Counted from the stretch's first letter, positions 35,906 through 45,645 are shown. The stretch is DNA of 64,000 nt from Lutibacter oceani (GCF_003384935.1 NZ_QTTQ01000012.1:248001-312000), one strand, 5' to 3'. A program made the numbers and translations. The notes: generated by a model not told the origin, from the letters alone.

Positions 35906-36715
35906 TTATTTTTTAATCGCTTTTATTGAATAAAGCAAAGGAAACAGCTGCTGATCTTTTTTCATTTTAAACAATCCATCATCAGTTTTTTCCATTTCGG
36001 GAAAAACATTATATGGTGATTTTTCATATTCATGTAAAAACTCAATATGCATCCCTGCGTTAGTTAATGCAGTAACAACTTCACCTAAACCATGGTTCCA
36101 ACCATACTCCCTACTAATAATATCTGCATTATTATTTGTGTAAGTTCCTTTATATTCTTCATAAATTACGTCACTATTCTGATAAGGGTATACCAATTTT
36201 GGAGGCGTTTGTAAATAATTAAACATCCAAACTATAGGATGAAATTCTATTAAATAAAATACACCTCCATTTTTCAACTTATTTGCAATTATTTCTCCCC
36301 AGGTTTTTAAATCTGGTAACCAGCCAATTACTCCATAAGATGTAAAAACGATATCGAATTTTCCTTTCACTTTTTTAGGAACATCGTACAAATTACTCTC
36401 AATAAATGTAGCGTTTAAACCCAATTCAGAATTTAACCTTTTAGCTACTTTAATTCCTTCATCAGATAAATCTATACCCGTACATTTAGCACCTAACCTA
36501 CTCCAACTTAAGGTATCCTGACCAAAATGACATTGTAAATGCAACAAAGATTTTCCGCTTACATCTCCTACTTCTTCTAATTCAAATGAATTTAATGACG
36601 TTTTACCTTTTTTAAAACCTTCAACATTATAAAACTCAGATTTTGAATGAATACTTACTTTCTTATTCCAAGTTTCCTTATTTACCTCAAAATATTTACT
36701 GTCATTATTTTTCAT
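35906..36715 (-). CDS. class I SAM-dependent methyltransferase
   Basis: A 269-residue soluble protein with a Rossmann-type SAM-binding core. Motif I is LLHLQCHFGQDTLSW (about residues 57-71), followed by CTGIDLSDEGIKVAK and a motif near residue 125 (FDIVFTSYGVIGWLPDL). A characteristic C-terminal region with EYGWNHGLGEVVTAL follows. The family is common in Bacteroidota and the substrate is unknown, probably a small molecule. It ends 6 bp after the upstream membrane prenyltransferase-like gene, so the two may be one transcript. Confidence 0.85.
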   Translation of the reverse strand: MKNNDSKYFEVNKETWNKKVSIHSKSEFYNVEGFKKGKTSLNSFELEEVGDVSGKSLLHLQCHFGQDTLSWSRLGAKCTGIDLSDEGIKVAKRLNSELGLNATFIESNLYDVPKKVKGKFDIVFTSYGVIGWLPDLKTWGEIIANKLKNGGVFYLIEFHPIVWMFNYLQTPPKLVYPYQNSDVIYEEYKGTYTNNNADIISREYGWNHGLGEVVTALTNAGMHIEFLHEYEKSPYNVFPEMEKTDDGLFKMKKDQQLFPLLYSIKAIKK

Positions 36716-36721
36716 TTTATA

Positions 36722-37561
36722 TTAATTAAAAATTATTAAAATTAACCATATTATAGGAATTGACTCTACCCAAAAACCTGTATAATATCTCGATTTTATT
36801 TCTGAAGAAAACCATAAAAAAATCCCTGTAATAATTGCAATTATGATATCAGTTGTTAAAAAGAAGTTATTCCAAAATCCCAAAATTACAAATAACACCA
36901 ATAACACAGTTCCTAAAATTTTGGATTTTTTTACTCCAAACAATTGAGGTAAAGTTTTTAAACTTTTAAAATCTGATTTTACATCTCTAATATCAAAAGG
37001 GATGGTAATGGCAATTAAAATTAAAATTCGCTGAATAAATTCTATATAAATTGTTGAATTAAATTTAATTTCCGCTTCAACTAATGGAAAAAGTACCGAA
37101 ATTCCAGCCCAAGCTAAAGCAATACTAAATATTTTTACTGTTGGAAAATACCTAAAAGAAAATTCCATCTTTTCAGTTTTAAAAAAAGGAATCACGTAAA
37201 ATACAGTCATTACTGCAAATGGAAAAAGTATAATTAACGATTTTAAATTAAAACTTGTAAAAAAAGTTATAAAAATTACCATTATTATTGAAATAATTGA
37301 TAAAACCGATACTTTAAATTTATTATTTAAAAACCAGCTTTTAAACCAGCTAAGCCGTTTTGTTTTTATTTCATAAAACCGAATAAAGTTATAGGAAGCC
37401 AAAATAGAAAATGCAACAAAAAAAGGGACTAGATTATTAAAAACATTAAATTTAAGCAACGTTATTTTAGTAATACAAAAACCTGCAAAAGCAACATGAA
37501 TATTACTAAAAATATAAAAATCAAGAATCCTTTTTAAACTGAGCATTAAACAAAAATACAA
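36722..37561 (-). CDS. UbiA-like membrane protein with degenerate first Asp motif
   Basis: A 279-residue membrane protein with about eight helices and the length and layout of UbiA prenyltransferases. The second Asp-rich motif is present (PFDIRDVKSD, about residues 193-202) but the first (NxxxDxxxD) reads YNFIRFYEIKTKR and lacks the aspartates. Catalytic prenyltransfer is therefore doubtful. An in-frame Met at residue 6 (MLSLKRILDFYIF, start at 37546) is an equally good start. It is divergent from gcvP and followed by the methyltransferase gene. Confidence 0.6.
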   Translation of the reverse strand: MYFCLMLSLKRILDFYIFSNIHVAFAGFCITKITLLKFNVFNNLVPFFVAFSILASYNFIRFYEIKTKRLSWFKSWFLNNKFKVSVLSIISIIMVIFITFFTSFNLKSLIILFPFAVMTVFYVIPFFKTEKMEFSFRYFPTVKIFSIALAWAGISVLFPLVEAEIKFNSTIYIEFIQRILILIAITIPFDIRDVKSDFKSLKTLPQLFGVKKSKILGTVLLVLFVILGFWNNFFLTTDIIIAIITGIFLWFSSEIKSRYYTGFWVESIPIIWLILIIFN

Positions 37562-37641
37562 TTTATTAACATATTTAAATCTTGGTTAACAAAATATTAT
37601 AATTAAGTAAATCAAGGCTATTTTCATTATAGTATTTTCTG

Positions 37642-37649
37642 TAATTTTG
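37642..37649 (+). promoter_or_regulatory. -7 promoter element (TAATTTTG) of gcvP
   Basis: Matches TAnnTTTG with 33 nt to the gcvP ATG at 37683. Confidence 0.5.
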
Positions 37650-37682
37650 GCACATTAAATTATTCATATAACAATTTACTAA

Positions 37683-40532
37683 ATGAAAACAGATTCTTTT
37701 GTTTTAAGACATGTGGGACCTCGTGAAAAGGGAACAAATGAAATGGTTAAAACTATTGGAGTTTCTTCAGTAGCCGAATTAATAGATAAAACAATTCCAA
37801 AAGATATTCGATTAACAAACGATCTAAACTTACCAAAAGCAATGAGCGAGTATGAATACATGACTCATATTCAAGAACTTGCAAATAAAAATAAGTTATT
37901 TAAAAACTATATAGGTTTAGGCTATCACCCTACAATTCTTCCAGGGGTAATTCAAAGAAATATTCTTGAAAATCCGGGATGGTATACGGCATATACACCA
38001 TACCAAGCAGAAATTGCACAAGGTCGATTAGAAGCGCTGTTAAATTATCAAACAATGGTAACTGAACTTACAGGTATGGAGCTGGCTAATGCTTCTTTGC
38101 TTGATGAGGGAACTGCAGCTGCCGAGGCCATGATAATGTTATTAAATACAAGATCCAGAGAACAAAAAAAGAATGATGCAGTTCAGTTTTTTGTTTCAGA
38201 AGAAGTTTTACCACAAACCATTGATGTTTTAAAAACGAGAGCAATTCCTTTAGGAATTGAGTTAATTATTGGAAATCACGAAAATTTTGAATTCAATAAG
38301 AATGTTTACGGTGGAATTGTACAATATCCTGCAAAAAATGGTGAAGTCTATAACTATGAATCATTTGTAAAGAAAGCTCATGAAAAAGAAGCTAGAGTAA
38401 CCGTTGCGGCTGATTTATTAAGTCTTTCAATTTTAACTCCTCCAGGTGAATGGGGTGCAGATATTGTAATTGGTACAACGCAACGATTTGGAATTCCAAT
38501 GGGATATGGTGGTCCACATGCTGGTTATTTTGCTACTAAAGAAGCATACAAACGTAATATACCTGGTAGAATAATTGGTGTTACTCAAGATAAAGATGGC
38601 AACCGAGCATTACGTATGGCATTGCAAACCCGAGAACAACATATTAAAAGAGAAAAAGCGACATCAAATATATGTACTGCTCAGGTTTTATTAGCCGTTA
38701 TGGCAGGAATGTATGGAGTTTTTCACGGTCCAAAAGGATTAATATATATAGCAAATACAATCCAAAATTTAACAGCAACCTTAAATAAAGGAATCACTAA
38801 AATTGGTTTAAAACAATTAAATAACACATTTTTTGACACATTAACTATTGAAGTTTCAAATGCTACAAAGGTGAAAGAAATTGCTGAAGGCAAAGGTGTT
38901 AATTTCTATTATCCAAATTCTAAAAATGTAAGTATTTCATTAAATGAAACTTCTAGTTTAGAGGATATCAATACAATTCTTGAAATTTTGACTGAAGCTG
39001 AAGGAAAAGAAACCTTTGTTTTAGATTCAATTACTGAAAATAATTTAGACTTATTTGCAAAACGTACATCTAACTTTATGACTAATGAAGTTTTTGAAAA
39101 ATACCATTCAGAAACTGAAATGATGCGTTACATAAAAAAATTGGAGCGTAAAGATTTATCATTAAATCATTCAATGATTTCTTTAGGTTCTTGTACTATG
39201 AAATTGAATGCAGCAACAGAAATGCTACCTTTAAGTTGGCCAAATTGGGGAGTTATGCACCCATTTGTACCTATTGACCAAGCGCAAGGTTATCATGAGG
39301 TTTTTAAAGGTTTAGAAACCGCTTTAAATGAAATTACAGGTTTTTATGCAACATCATTACAACCAAATTCAGGTGCACAAGGTGAATATGCAGGTTTAAT
39401 GGTTATTAAAGCATATCACGAATCGAAAGGAAATCACCATAGAAACATCTGTTTAATTCCTGCATCAGCTCATGGAACAAATCCAGCTTCTGCTGTAATG
39501 GCAGGAATGAAAGTAGTTGTAACAAAATCTAATGAACAAGGAAATATTGATGTGGATGATTTACGTGAAAAAGCGGAATTACACAAAGATAATTTAGCAG
39601 CTTTAATGGTTACTTACCCTTCGACACATGGAGTTTTTGAAAGTACTATTAAAGAAATTACTGAAATTATTCATAAATATGGCGGACAAGTTTATATGGA
39701 CGGTGCAAATATGAATGCCCAGGTTGGATTAACAAATCCTGCAACAATTGGAGCAGATGTTTGCCATTTAAATTTACATAAAACTTTTGCAATTCCTCAC
39801 GGTGGTGGTGGTCCAGGTGTAGGTCCAATTTGTGTTGTAAAACATTTAGCGCCATTTTTACCTTCAAACCCAATTATACAAACAGGTGGAGAAACTCCAA
39901 TTACTGCAATTTCTTCAGCTCCTTGGGGATCGGCATTGGTTCTGTTAATTTCTTATAGTTACATTAAAATGCTTGGAACAAAAGGTTTAAAAGAAGCAAC
40001 AATTTACGCTATTTTAAATGCAAATTATTTGAAGGCCCGTTTAGAAAAACATTACAAAATTTTATATTCAGGTGAAAATGGTTTTGCTGCCCATGAAATG
40101 ATTGTTGATTTTAGAGAATTTAAAGAAAAAGGAATTGAAGTAACCGATATTGCTAAACGATTAATGGATTATGGTTATCACGCACCTACTGTTTCTTTTC
40201 CTGTAGCAGGAACGCTAATGATTGAACCAACTGAAAGTGAAAACAAAGCGGAATTAGATCGTTTTTGTGATGCTTTAATAAAGATAAAAAGTGAAATTGA
40301 TACTATGGAAAGCGGAGACACAAATTCGCCTCTAAAAAATTCACCACATACGCAAGAAATGCTAACCGCTGATGAATGGAATTACCCATATACGCGTCAA
40401 GAAGCAGCTTTTCCATTACCTTATTTAAAAGAAAACAAATTTTGGCCTTCTGTTAGAAGAGTTGATGATGCATTTGGTGATCGGAATTTAATCTGTTCTT
40501 GCAACCCGATTGAAGATTATATGGATCACTAA
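37683..40532 (+). CDS. gcvP: glycine dehydrogenase (decarboxylating), P-protein
   Basis: A 949-residue single-chain P-protein, the PLP enzyme of the glycine cleavage system. It decarboxylates glycine and passes the aminomethyl group to the lipoyl arm of GcvH. The N-terminal half begins FVLRHVGPREKGTNEM and includes YIGLGYHPTILPGVIQRN. The C-terminal half has the PLP lysine near residue 700 in HLNLHKTFAIPHGGGGPG. It ends with the usual NPIEDY segment. The other subunits, gcvT and gcvH, are not in the window. It has its own promoter and a terminator. Confidence 0.96.
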   Translation: MKTDSFVLRHVGPREKGTNEMVKTIGVSSVAELIDKTIPKDIRLTNDLNLPKAMSEYEYMTHIQELANKNKLFKNYIGLGYHPTILPGVIQRNILENPGWYTAYTPYQAEIAQGRLEALLNYQTMVTELTGMELANASLLDEGTAAAEAMIMLLNTRSREQKKNDAVQFFVSEEVLPQTIDVLKTRAIPLGIELIIGNHENFEFNKNVYGGIVQYPAKNGEVYNYESFVKKAHEKEARVTVAADLLSLSILTPPGEWGADIVIGTTQRFGIPMGYGGPHAGYFATKEAYKRNIPGRIIGVTQDKDGNRALRMALQTREQHIKREKATSNICTAQVLLAVMAGMYGVFHGPKGLIYIANTIQNLTATLNKGITKIGLKQLNNTFFDTLTIEVSNATKVKEIAEGKGVNFYYPNSKNVSISLNETSSLEDINTILEILTEAEGKETFVLDSITENNLDLFAKRTSNFMTNEVFEKYHSETEMMRYIKKLERKDLSLNHSMISLGSCTMKLNAATEMLPLSWPNWGVMHPFVPIDQAQGYHEVFKGLETALNEITGFYATSLQPNSGAQGEYAGLMVIKAYHESKGNHHRNICLIPASAHGTNPASAVMAGMKVVVTKSNEQGNIDVDDLREKAELHKDNLAALMVTYPSTHGVFESTIKEITEIIHKYGGQVYMDGANMNAQVGLTNPATIGADVCHLNLHKTFAIPHGGGGPGVGPICVVKHLAPFLPSNPIIQTGGETPITAISSAPWGSALVLLISYSYIKMLGTKGLKEATIYAILNANYLKARLEKHYKILYSGENGFAAHEMIVDFREFKEKGIEVTDIAKRLMDYGYHAPTVSFPVAGTLMIEPTESENKAELDRFCDALIKIKSEIDTMESGDTNSPLKNSPHTQEMLTADEWNYPYTRQEAAFPLPYLKENKFWPSVRRVDDAFGDRNLICSCNPIEDYMDH

Positions 40533-40563
40533 AAGCACTTCATATTAATATGAAATTAAAAAA

Positions 40564-40590
40564 AAGTCTATGGAATTCCATAGACTTTTC
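40564..40590 (+). terminator. intrinsic terminator of gcvP
   Basis: A perfect palindrome with arms AAGTCTATGGAA / TTCCATAGACTT, followed by a T-rich stretch. Confidence 0.8.
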
Positions 40591-40756
40591 TTGTTTTCAA
40601 CAAAAAACATAATATCATTATTTATAGTTTCTTCAATTTTAACATCGCTTTAATATGTTAGTTTCAAAAAAATTAACATTTATTAGATAATTGTTAGTTC
40701 GAAAACATTATCGTAAAAAATATTTACACTTATTTTTATACTATTCTGCAAAGTAG

Positions 40757-40764
40757 TACTTTTG
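40757..40764 (+). promoter_or_regulatory. -7 promoter element (TACTTTTG) of pdhA-pdhC
   Basis: Matches TAnnTTTG with 32 nt to the pdhA ATG at 40797. Confidence 0.55.
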
Positions 40765-40796
40765 CAATTCGATATAAATTTAATATCTTATTATAA

Positions 40797-41789
40797 ATGA
40801 AAAAAATAACGAAAGAAACCTATATCAATTGGTATAAAGACATGCTTTTCTGGAGAAAGTTTGAAGACAAATTAGCAGCCCTTTATATTCAACAAAAAGT
40901 AAGAGGATTTCTACATTTATATAACGGTCAGGAAGCTGTTTTAGCAGGTGCTTTGCACGCAATGAAAGAAAATGATAAAATGATAACTGCTTACCGTAAT
41001 CACGTTCAGCCAATTGGTTTAGGAGTAGATCCCAAAAAAGTTATGGCAGAATTATTAGGTAAAGTAACTGGAACTTCCAAAGGTATGGGAGGATCTATGC
41101 ATATTTTTTCACCTGAGCATAATTTTTATGGAGGTCACGGTATTGTTGGAGGACAAATTCCTTTAGGAGCTGGTTTAGCTTTTGCTGATAAGTACTTTGA
41201 AAGAGATGGGGTAACTTTAACCTACTTTGGAGATGGTGCAGCTCGTCAAGGTTCTTTACATGAAACTTTTAACATGGCAATTAACTGGAAATTACCAGTT
41301 GTATTTATTTGTGAAAATAATGGATATGCAATGGGAACTTCAGTAGAACGTACTGCAAATCATGATGAAATTTGGAAGTTAGGTTTAGGGTATGAAATGC
41401 CTTGTGGACCAGTTGACGGGATGAATCCTGTTAAAGTAGCTGAAGCAATGGACGAAGCTATTGAAAGAGCAAGACGTGGTGACGGACCAACTTTATTAGA
41501 TATTAAAACCTATAGATATAGAGGTCATTCAATGAGTGATGCTCAACACTATAGAACAAAAGATGAAGTTGACGAATACAAAAAAATTGATCCAATTTCT
41601 CAAGTCTTGGCAGAAATTAAAGATAAAAAATATGCTACAGATGAAGAAATTAAAGCCTGGGATAAAGAAGTAAAAGATAAAGTTGCAGAATGTCAAAAAT
41701 ATGCAGAAGAATCTCCATTTCCAGAAAAACAACAATTATACGATATGGTTTACGAACAAGAAGATTATCCTTTTTTAAAACATAGATAA
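40797..41789 (+). CDS. pdhA: pyruvate dehydrogenase E1 component, alpha subunit
   Basis: A 330-residue E1-alpha protein. It contains the thiamine diphosphate motif GDGAARQGSLHETFNMA (from about residue 147) ending in ENN, the RNHVQPIGLGVDP and GSMHIFSPEHNF segments, and the phosphorylation-loop region TYRYRGHSMSDAQHYR near residue 240. It decarboxylates pyruvate together with E1-beta, which is not encoded here. The stop codon abuts the start of the E2 gene. Length is normal for the heterotetrameric type. Confidence 0.95.
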   Translation: MKKITKETYINWYKDMLFWRKFEDKLAALYIQQKVRGFLHLYNGQEAVLAGALHAMKENDKMITAYRNHVQPIGLGVDPKKVMAELLGKVTGTSKGMGGSMHIFSPEHNFYGGHGIVGGQIPLGAGLAFADKYFERDGVTLTYFGDGAARQGSLHETFNMAINWKLPVVFICENNGYAMGTSVERTANHDEIWKLGLGYEMPCGPVDGMNPVKVAEAMDEAIERARRGDGPTLLDIKTYRYRGHSMSDAQHYRTKDEVDEYKKIDPISQVLAEIKDKKYATDEEIKAWDKEVKDKVAECQKYAEESPFPEKQQLYDMVYEQEDYPFLKHR

Positions 41790-43055
41790 ATGGCAGAAAT
41801 AATTACAATGCCACGTTTAAGTGATACAATGACTGAAGGAGTTGTAGCGCAGTGGTTAAAAAAAGTAGGTGATAAAATTTCAGAAGGCGATATTTTAGCT
41901 GAAATTGAAACAGATAAAGCAACCATGGAATTTGAATCTTTTAACGAAGGTACACTTTTATATATAGGCTTGAAAGATGGAGAAAGCGCTCCAGTAGATT
42001 CCCTATTAGCAATTATCGGTGAAGAAGGTGAAGATATTGATGGTATTATAAAAGATTTTAAAATTACCCCTTCAAGTGAAGATTCTAAACCTGCTAAAGA
42101 GGAAACTCCAAAAGCAGCTGCTCCTATTCAAGTTCAAGAAACAGCAGCATCTCCAACTGCAGCAACTCAGAGTACAGCAGTACAACAACCAGTTGTAAAT
42201 ACTGGAAAGGTAATTGCTTCTCCATTAGCTAAAAAAATAGCTGCAGAAAAAGGAATTAACCTTGCACATGTAGCTGGGACGGGAGAAAATGGTAGAGTTG
42301 TAAAACAAGACATTGAAAACTATGTACCAGTATCTGCTGCCGCTCCTGCTTCGCCAGTTATGGCATTAGGCGAAGAAAGTTTTGAAGAAACAACCAATTC
42401 TCAAATGCGTAAAACAATTGCACGCAGGTTGGGTGAATCTAAATTTACAGCTCCACATTATTATTTAATGTTAGAGATTAATATGGATAGTGCTATTGCA
42501 TCACGTAAAGTTATTAATGAAATTCCTGATACTAAAGTTTCGTTTAACGATATGGTTGTAAAAGCAAGTGCAATGGCATTAAAAAAACATCCACAAGTAA
42601 ATTCTCAATGGTTTGATGATAGAACTCGTGTAAATCATCATGTTAACATTGGTGTTGCTGTAGCTGTTGAAGACGGACTTTTAGTACCTGTAATTCCTTT
42701 TACAGATCAAAAAAGTTTGACTCAAATTGGAGCAGAAGTAAAAGATAAAGCTATTAAAGCAAAAACTAAAAAATTGACTCCTGCCGAAATGGAAGGAAGT
42801 ACATTTACAGTTTCTAATTTAGGTATGTTTGGTATTTCTGAATTTACTTCAATTATAAATCAACCAAATTCAGCAATTTTATCGGTTGGCGCTATTGTAC
42901 AAAAACCAGTTGTTAGAAATGGAGAAATTGTTGTTGGAAACACAATGAAAGTAACTTTGGCTTGTGACCATAGAACTGTTGATGGTGCTACTGGAGCAGC
43001 ATTTTTACAAACTTTAAAACAGTATATAGAAAACCCTGTTACAATGTTAGCATAA
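41790..43055 (+). CDS. pdhC: pyruvate dehydrogenase E2, dihydrolipoamide acetyltransferase
   Basis: A 421-residue E2 protein. The single lipoyl domain (1-80) carries Lys43 in EIETDKATMEF. A Pro/Ala/Thr linker follows, then a peripheral-subunit-binding domain (about 147-180, ASPLAKKIAAEKGINLAHV) and the catalytic core with His394 (CDHRTVDG). E2 takes the acetyl group from the E1 active site to CoA. Many flavobacterial E2 proteins have two lipoyl domains, so one is on the short side. Translation is directly coupled to pdhA. The convergent trHb gene is separated by a terminator. Confidence 0.95.
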   Translation: MAEIITMPRLSDTMTEGVVAQWLKKVGDKISEGDILAEIETDKATMEFESFNEGTLLYIGLKDGESAPVDSLLAIIGEEGEDIDGIIKDFKITPSSEDSKPAKEETPKAAAPIQVQETAASPTAATQSTAVQQPVVNTGKVIASPLAKKIAAEKGINLAHVAGTGENGRVVKQDIENYVPVSAAAPASPVMALGEESFEETTNSQMRKTIARRLGESKFTAPHYYLMLEINMDSAIASRKVINEIPDTKVSFNDMVVKASAMALKKHPQVNSQWFDDRTRVNHHVNIGVAVAVEDGLLVPVIPFTDQKSLTQIGAEVKDKAIKAKTKKLTPAEMEGSTFTVSNLGMFGISEFTSIINQPNSAILSVGAIVQKPVVRNGEIVVGNTMKVTLACDHRTVDGATGAAFLQTLKQYIENPVTMLA

Positions 43056-43080
43056 CATTTTTCAATATTTATAAAACAAA

Positions 43081-43110
43081 AACCCATTACATATGTAATG
43101 GGTTTTTTAT
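43081..43110. terminator. bidirectional terminator between pdhC and the trHb lipoprotein gene
   Basis: A perfect palindrome with arms AACCCATTACAT / ATGTAATGGGTT, a T run on the plus side and a T-rich stretch on the minus side. Confidence 0.85.
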
Positions 43111-43126
43111 TTAAAAGGAAATAATT

Positions 43127-43627
43127 TTACATCCCAATTACAGCTCCTTTCATAGAGTATAAAATATATAACATATCTTTTTTGGTTTCTTCATCAATGT
43201 TATGTTTACTTAAAGTCATTAAAATATCATCCACAGCACTTAAAAATTCTTTTTCTGTTGTATTCAATCCTTTATGAGCTGAAGGCAAATCCTTTCCTGT
43301 ATAAGTTGCACCCCCTCCTGTACCTGCAGATAAAAATTCTTTTACATGTGTTTTGAAACTTTCAAAATGTTCTGGATTCTCTTTTAAAGGTAAAAACACA
43401 TGATTAATAACAGGATTGTCTAAATGAGCTTGAACAATATCATCCACTATAGATGAAATTCCATCCGTTCCTCCTAAGCGATCAAATAAACTGGCTTCAA
43501 CCGGTTCTTCATTAACAACTACGGCCAAATTTTCATTTGAGGCTTCTTGAGTATTTGATTTCTTATTTGAACAATTAGAAACAAATACTGCTGTTAATAC
43601 AATGACAATTAATTTAATAGTTTTCAT
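43127..43627 (-). CDS. group I truncated haemoglobin, exported lipoprotein
   Basis: A 166-residue protein. Residues 1-19 form a lipoprotein signal (lipobox VSNC, Cys19), followed by a short polar linker. The globin spans about 46-166: SLFDRLGGTDGISSIVDDIV, the E-helix region FKTHVKEFLS, GGATYTGKDLPSAHKGLN with the proximal His118, and a C-terminal helix. Truncated globins bind O2, NO or peroxide. A lipid-anchored extracytoplasmic one is unusual. It follows the FAD oxidase gene by 16 bp and is probably co-transcribed with it. A terminator lies 17 bp downstream. Confidence 0.85.
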   Translation of the reverse strand: MKTIKLIVIVLTAVFVSNCSNKKSNTQEASNENLAVVVNEEPVEASLFDRLGGTDGISSIVDDIVQAHLDNPVINHVFLPLKENPEHFESFKTHVKEFLSAGTGGGATYTGKDLPSAHKGLNTTEKEFLSAVDDILMTLSKHNIDEETKKDMLYILYSMKGAVIGM

Positions 43628-43643
43628 ATTTCTCTTGATTTAA

Positions 43644-45035
43644 TTAGTTACTTGGTTTAATATTTTGATTTACACTAAATAAATTAGCTGGATCATATTT
43701 CTTTTTAATTTCAGTTAAACGTTTGTAATTATGCTTATAACTGGCTTTTACACGCTCTTGACCTTCATCCATCATAAAATTTGAATAAGCTCCTCCTGAT
43801 GAAAATGGATGTAAAGCATCCCAATAATCTTTACACCATTTAGTTATTTTATCTGCATCTTCTGGATTTGGAGAAACTCCAACAATTACTCCTGCATATT
43901 TTGCATCACGATATGCCCAAGGAGTATCTTCAGCACTAACTCTACTTGCTGCACCAGTAATTGGATACAAGTGCATTTGTGAAAGTGGCGTTGGAATATT
44001 TGAACCAAATTTTAAATGTTGCGCTCTAACTTCGGAACCCAATTCATTAAAAAAGTCTGCCCTCCAATACCATTGTAATCCATGAGGTAATAAACCATCA
44101 AACAAGGTTTGTATTGAAGGGTAAGGCATTTCTCCCACATGTTCAAAAAGTGGATTTAATTCTTTAACTGGTTTAAATAATTCATTAAATTTATCTGGAT
44201 CCCCAACATAGCACCAAACAATTCCGCAAAACTGCTTATTATGTAAATGTTCTGGAAAAGGTGCTCCAGGAATAACCATTGTAGCAATAAATCCGTTTAA
44301 CTCATCAGGAGCATTTTGAATAAATTCATGATACCATTCCATAATTTCTTCAGTTCTTTCAATAGGCCATAAAGTTGGACCTCCTATTACATTTTTTACA
44401 GGATGTCCTTGAAATTTAAAGGAAGTTACAATTCCAAAATTTCCACCACCACCACGAATTGCCCAAAACAAATCAGCATTCTGATTTTTATTAACTGTAA
44501 CGAAAGAACCATCTGCCAAAACCATATCAGCTTCTAACAAATTATCAATAGTTAATCCGTATTTACGCGATAAATGGCCAACTCCACCTCCAAGTGTTAA
44601 GCCTCCAACTCCAGTTGTGGATATAATTCCGGCAGGCACAGCTAATCCAAACGGATGTGTTGCATGATCAACTTCTCCCCAAAGATTTCCACCACCAACT
44701 CTTACTGTATTATTTGAAGTATCTACACGAATAAATTTAATTCCTGATAAATCAATGACTAATCCATCCTCACAAATACCTAATCCACCACCATTATGTC
44801 CTCCACCTCTAACAGCAACCAATAAATTATTTTCTCTACCAAAATTAACAGCTGCTATAACATCCGCAACATCAACACACATTACAAACATCCCAGGATG
44901 CTTATCAATCATTCCATTGTATACTTTTCGAGTTTCATCATAATCAGCATCTGTAGGTTTAACTAATCTTCCTCGTAATTTAGAAGCGAACTCTTCCAAT
45001 ACGGAAGTGTCTAAGTTTTTAATTAAATTTGACAT
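43644..45035 (-). CDS. FAD-binding oxidoreductase, berberine-bridge-enzyme type
   Basis: A 463-residue flavoprotein. The PCMH-type FAD domain spans about 40-215 with VAVRGGGHNGGG. His80 there is the usual site of covalent attachment to the flavin 8-alpha carbon. The second loop, GGGVGHLSRKYGL, lacks the Cys found in bicovalent members. The C-terminal BBE segment is present (about 415-460, YKHNYKRLTEIKKKYDPANLF). Such enzymes oxidise alcohols, sugars or alkaloid-like compounds and hand electrons to O2 or another acceptor. It has no signal peptide, so it is cytoplasmic, unlike its neighbour the globin. Confidence 0.9.
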   Translation of the reverse strand: MSNLIKNLDTSVLEEFASKLRGRLVKPTDADYDETRKVYNGMIDKHPGMFVMCVDVADVIAAVNFGRENNLLVAVRGGGHNGGGLGICEDGLVIDLSGIKFIRVDTSNNTVRVGGGNLWGEVDHATHPFGLAVPAGIISTTGVGGLTLGGGVGHLSRKYGLTIDNLLEADMVLADGSFVTVNKNQNADLFWAIRGGGGNFGIVTSFKFQGHPVKNVIGGPTLWPIERTEEIMEWYHEFIQNAPDELNGFIATMVIPGAPFPEHLHNKQFCGIVWCYVGDPDKFNELFKPVKELNPLFEHVGEMPYPSIQTLFDGLLPHGLQWYWRADFFNELGSEVRAQHLKFGSNIPTPLSQMHLYPITGAASRVSAEDTPWAYRDAKYAGVIVGVSPNPEDADKITKWCKDYWDALHPFSSGGAYSNFMMDEGQERVKASYKHNYKRLTEIKKKYDPANLFSVNQNIKPSN

Positions 45036-45258
45036 ACTCTTTGATTTTTTAGTTAGTATTTTTTTTTAAAGGATTATCAGGCTTTAATTCTAAATTTTAG
45101 GTTCTAACATATATTTCCAATTCTTGAATTGATAATTTAAATAAAATAAACATGATAGCTAACATATTATGTGGGAAATTAAATAGTACTTTTCCTAAAA
45201 TTTTTAATCTTACGCTATACTATTAACTTGGGAAGACTCTTTTTGCTAATTCTTGGTT

Positions 45259-45645
45259 TTAACCTTTAGTCTTCTCAATCATATGATTGATTACATGCGT
45301 GTGCTCATGTTGAGGACTGAACATAACAATCTCCGCATCAGCGTTAACCTTTACATTGTGCCCTGAAGGCCAATAAAATAGTTCATTTGCATCAACAACC
45401 TCTTCAATACCGCTGGCATCAGTAGTGGTAAGCTGACCACTTAAAAGAAATCCCCAATGTGGACACTGACACAAATTCCCTTCAAGCCCCATAAACAAAG
45501 GTGTTGTATCAACTCCTGCAGAGAGGCTAAAATACTCTCCACTAATTTTACCTAATCCAGTAGCATCTCCAAAATCTGTTTTCTGACGGATAATAGCTCC
45601 TGGAATCTGCATTTTAACTTCAATATCGTCTTTTGCAATTTTCAT
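45259..45645 (-). CDS. cupin domain protein
   Basis: A 128-residue protein of the small cupin type: GKISGEYFSLSAGVDTTPLF, then CPHWGFLLSGQLT (His63) and ANELFYWPSGHNVKVNADAEIVMF. Some metal ligands of the two cupin motifs are visible, but not all, so binding of metal is uncertain. It is cytoplasmic. It lies in the same direction as the FAD oxidase (223 bp downstream) and the AraC-type regulator (274 bp upstream). The gap to the regulator contains a direct repeat that may be a regulator binding site. Confidence 0.75.
   Translation of the reverse strand: MKIAKDDIEVKMQIPGAIIRQKTDFGDATGLGKISGEYFSLSAGVDTTPLFMGLEGNLCQCPHWGFLLSGQLTTTDASGIEEVVDANELFYWPSGHNVKVNADAEIVMFSPQHEHTHVINHMIEKTKG

Noticed and set aside
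45101-45170. CTAACATAT repeated 55 bp apart upstream of the FAD oxidase
   Set aside because: Nine bases in an AT-rich stretch, with no extension of the match and no relation to the repeat upstream of the cupin.
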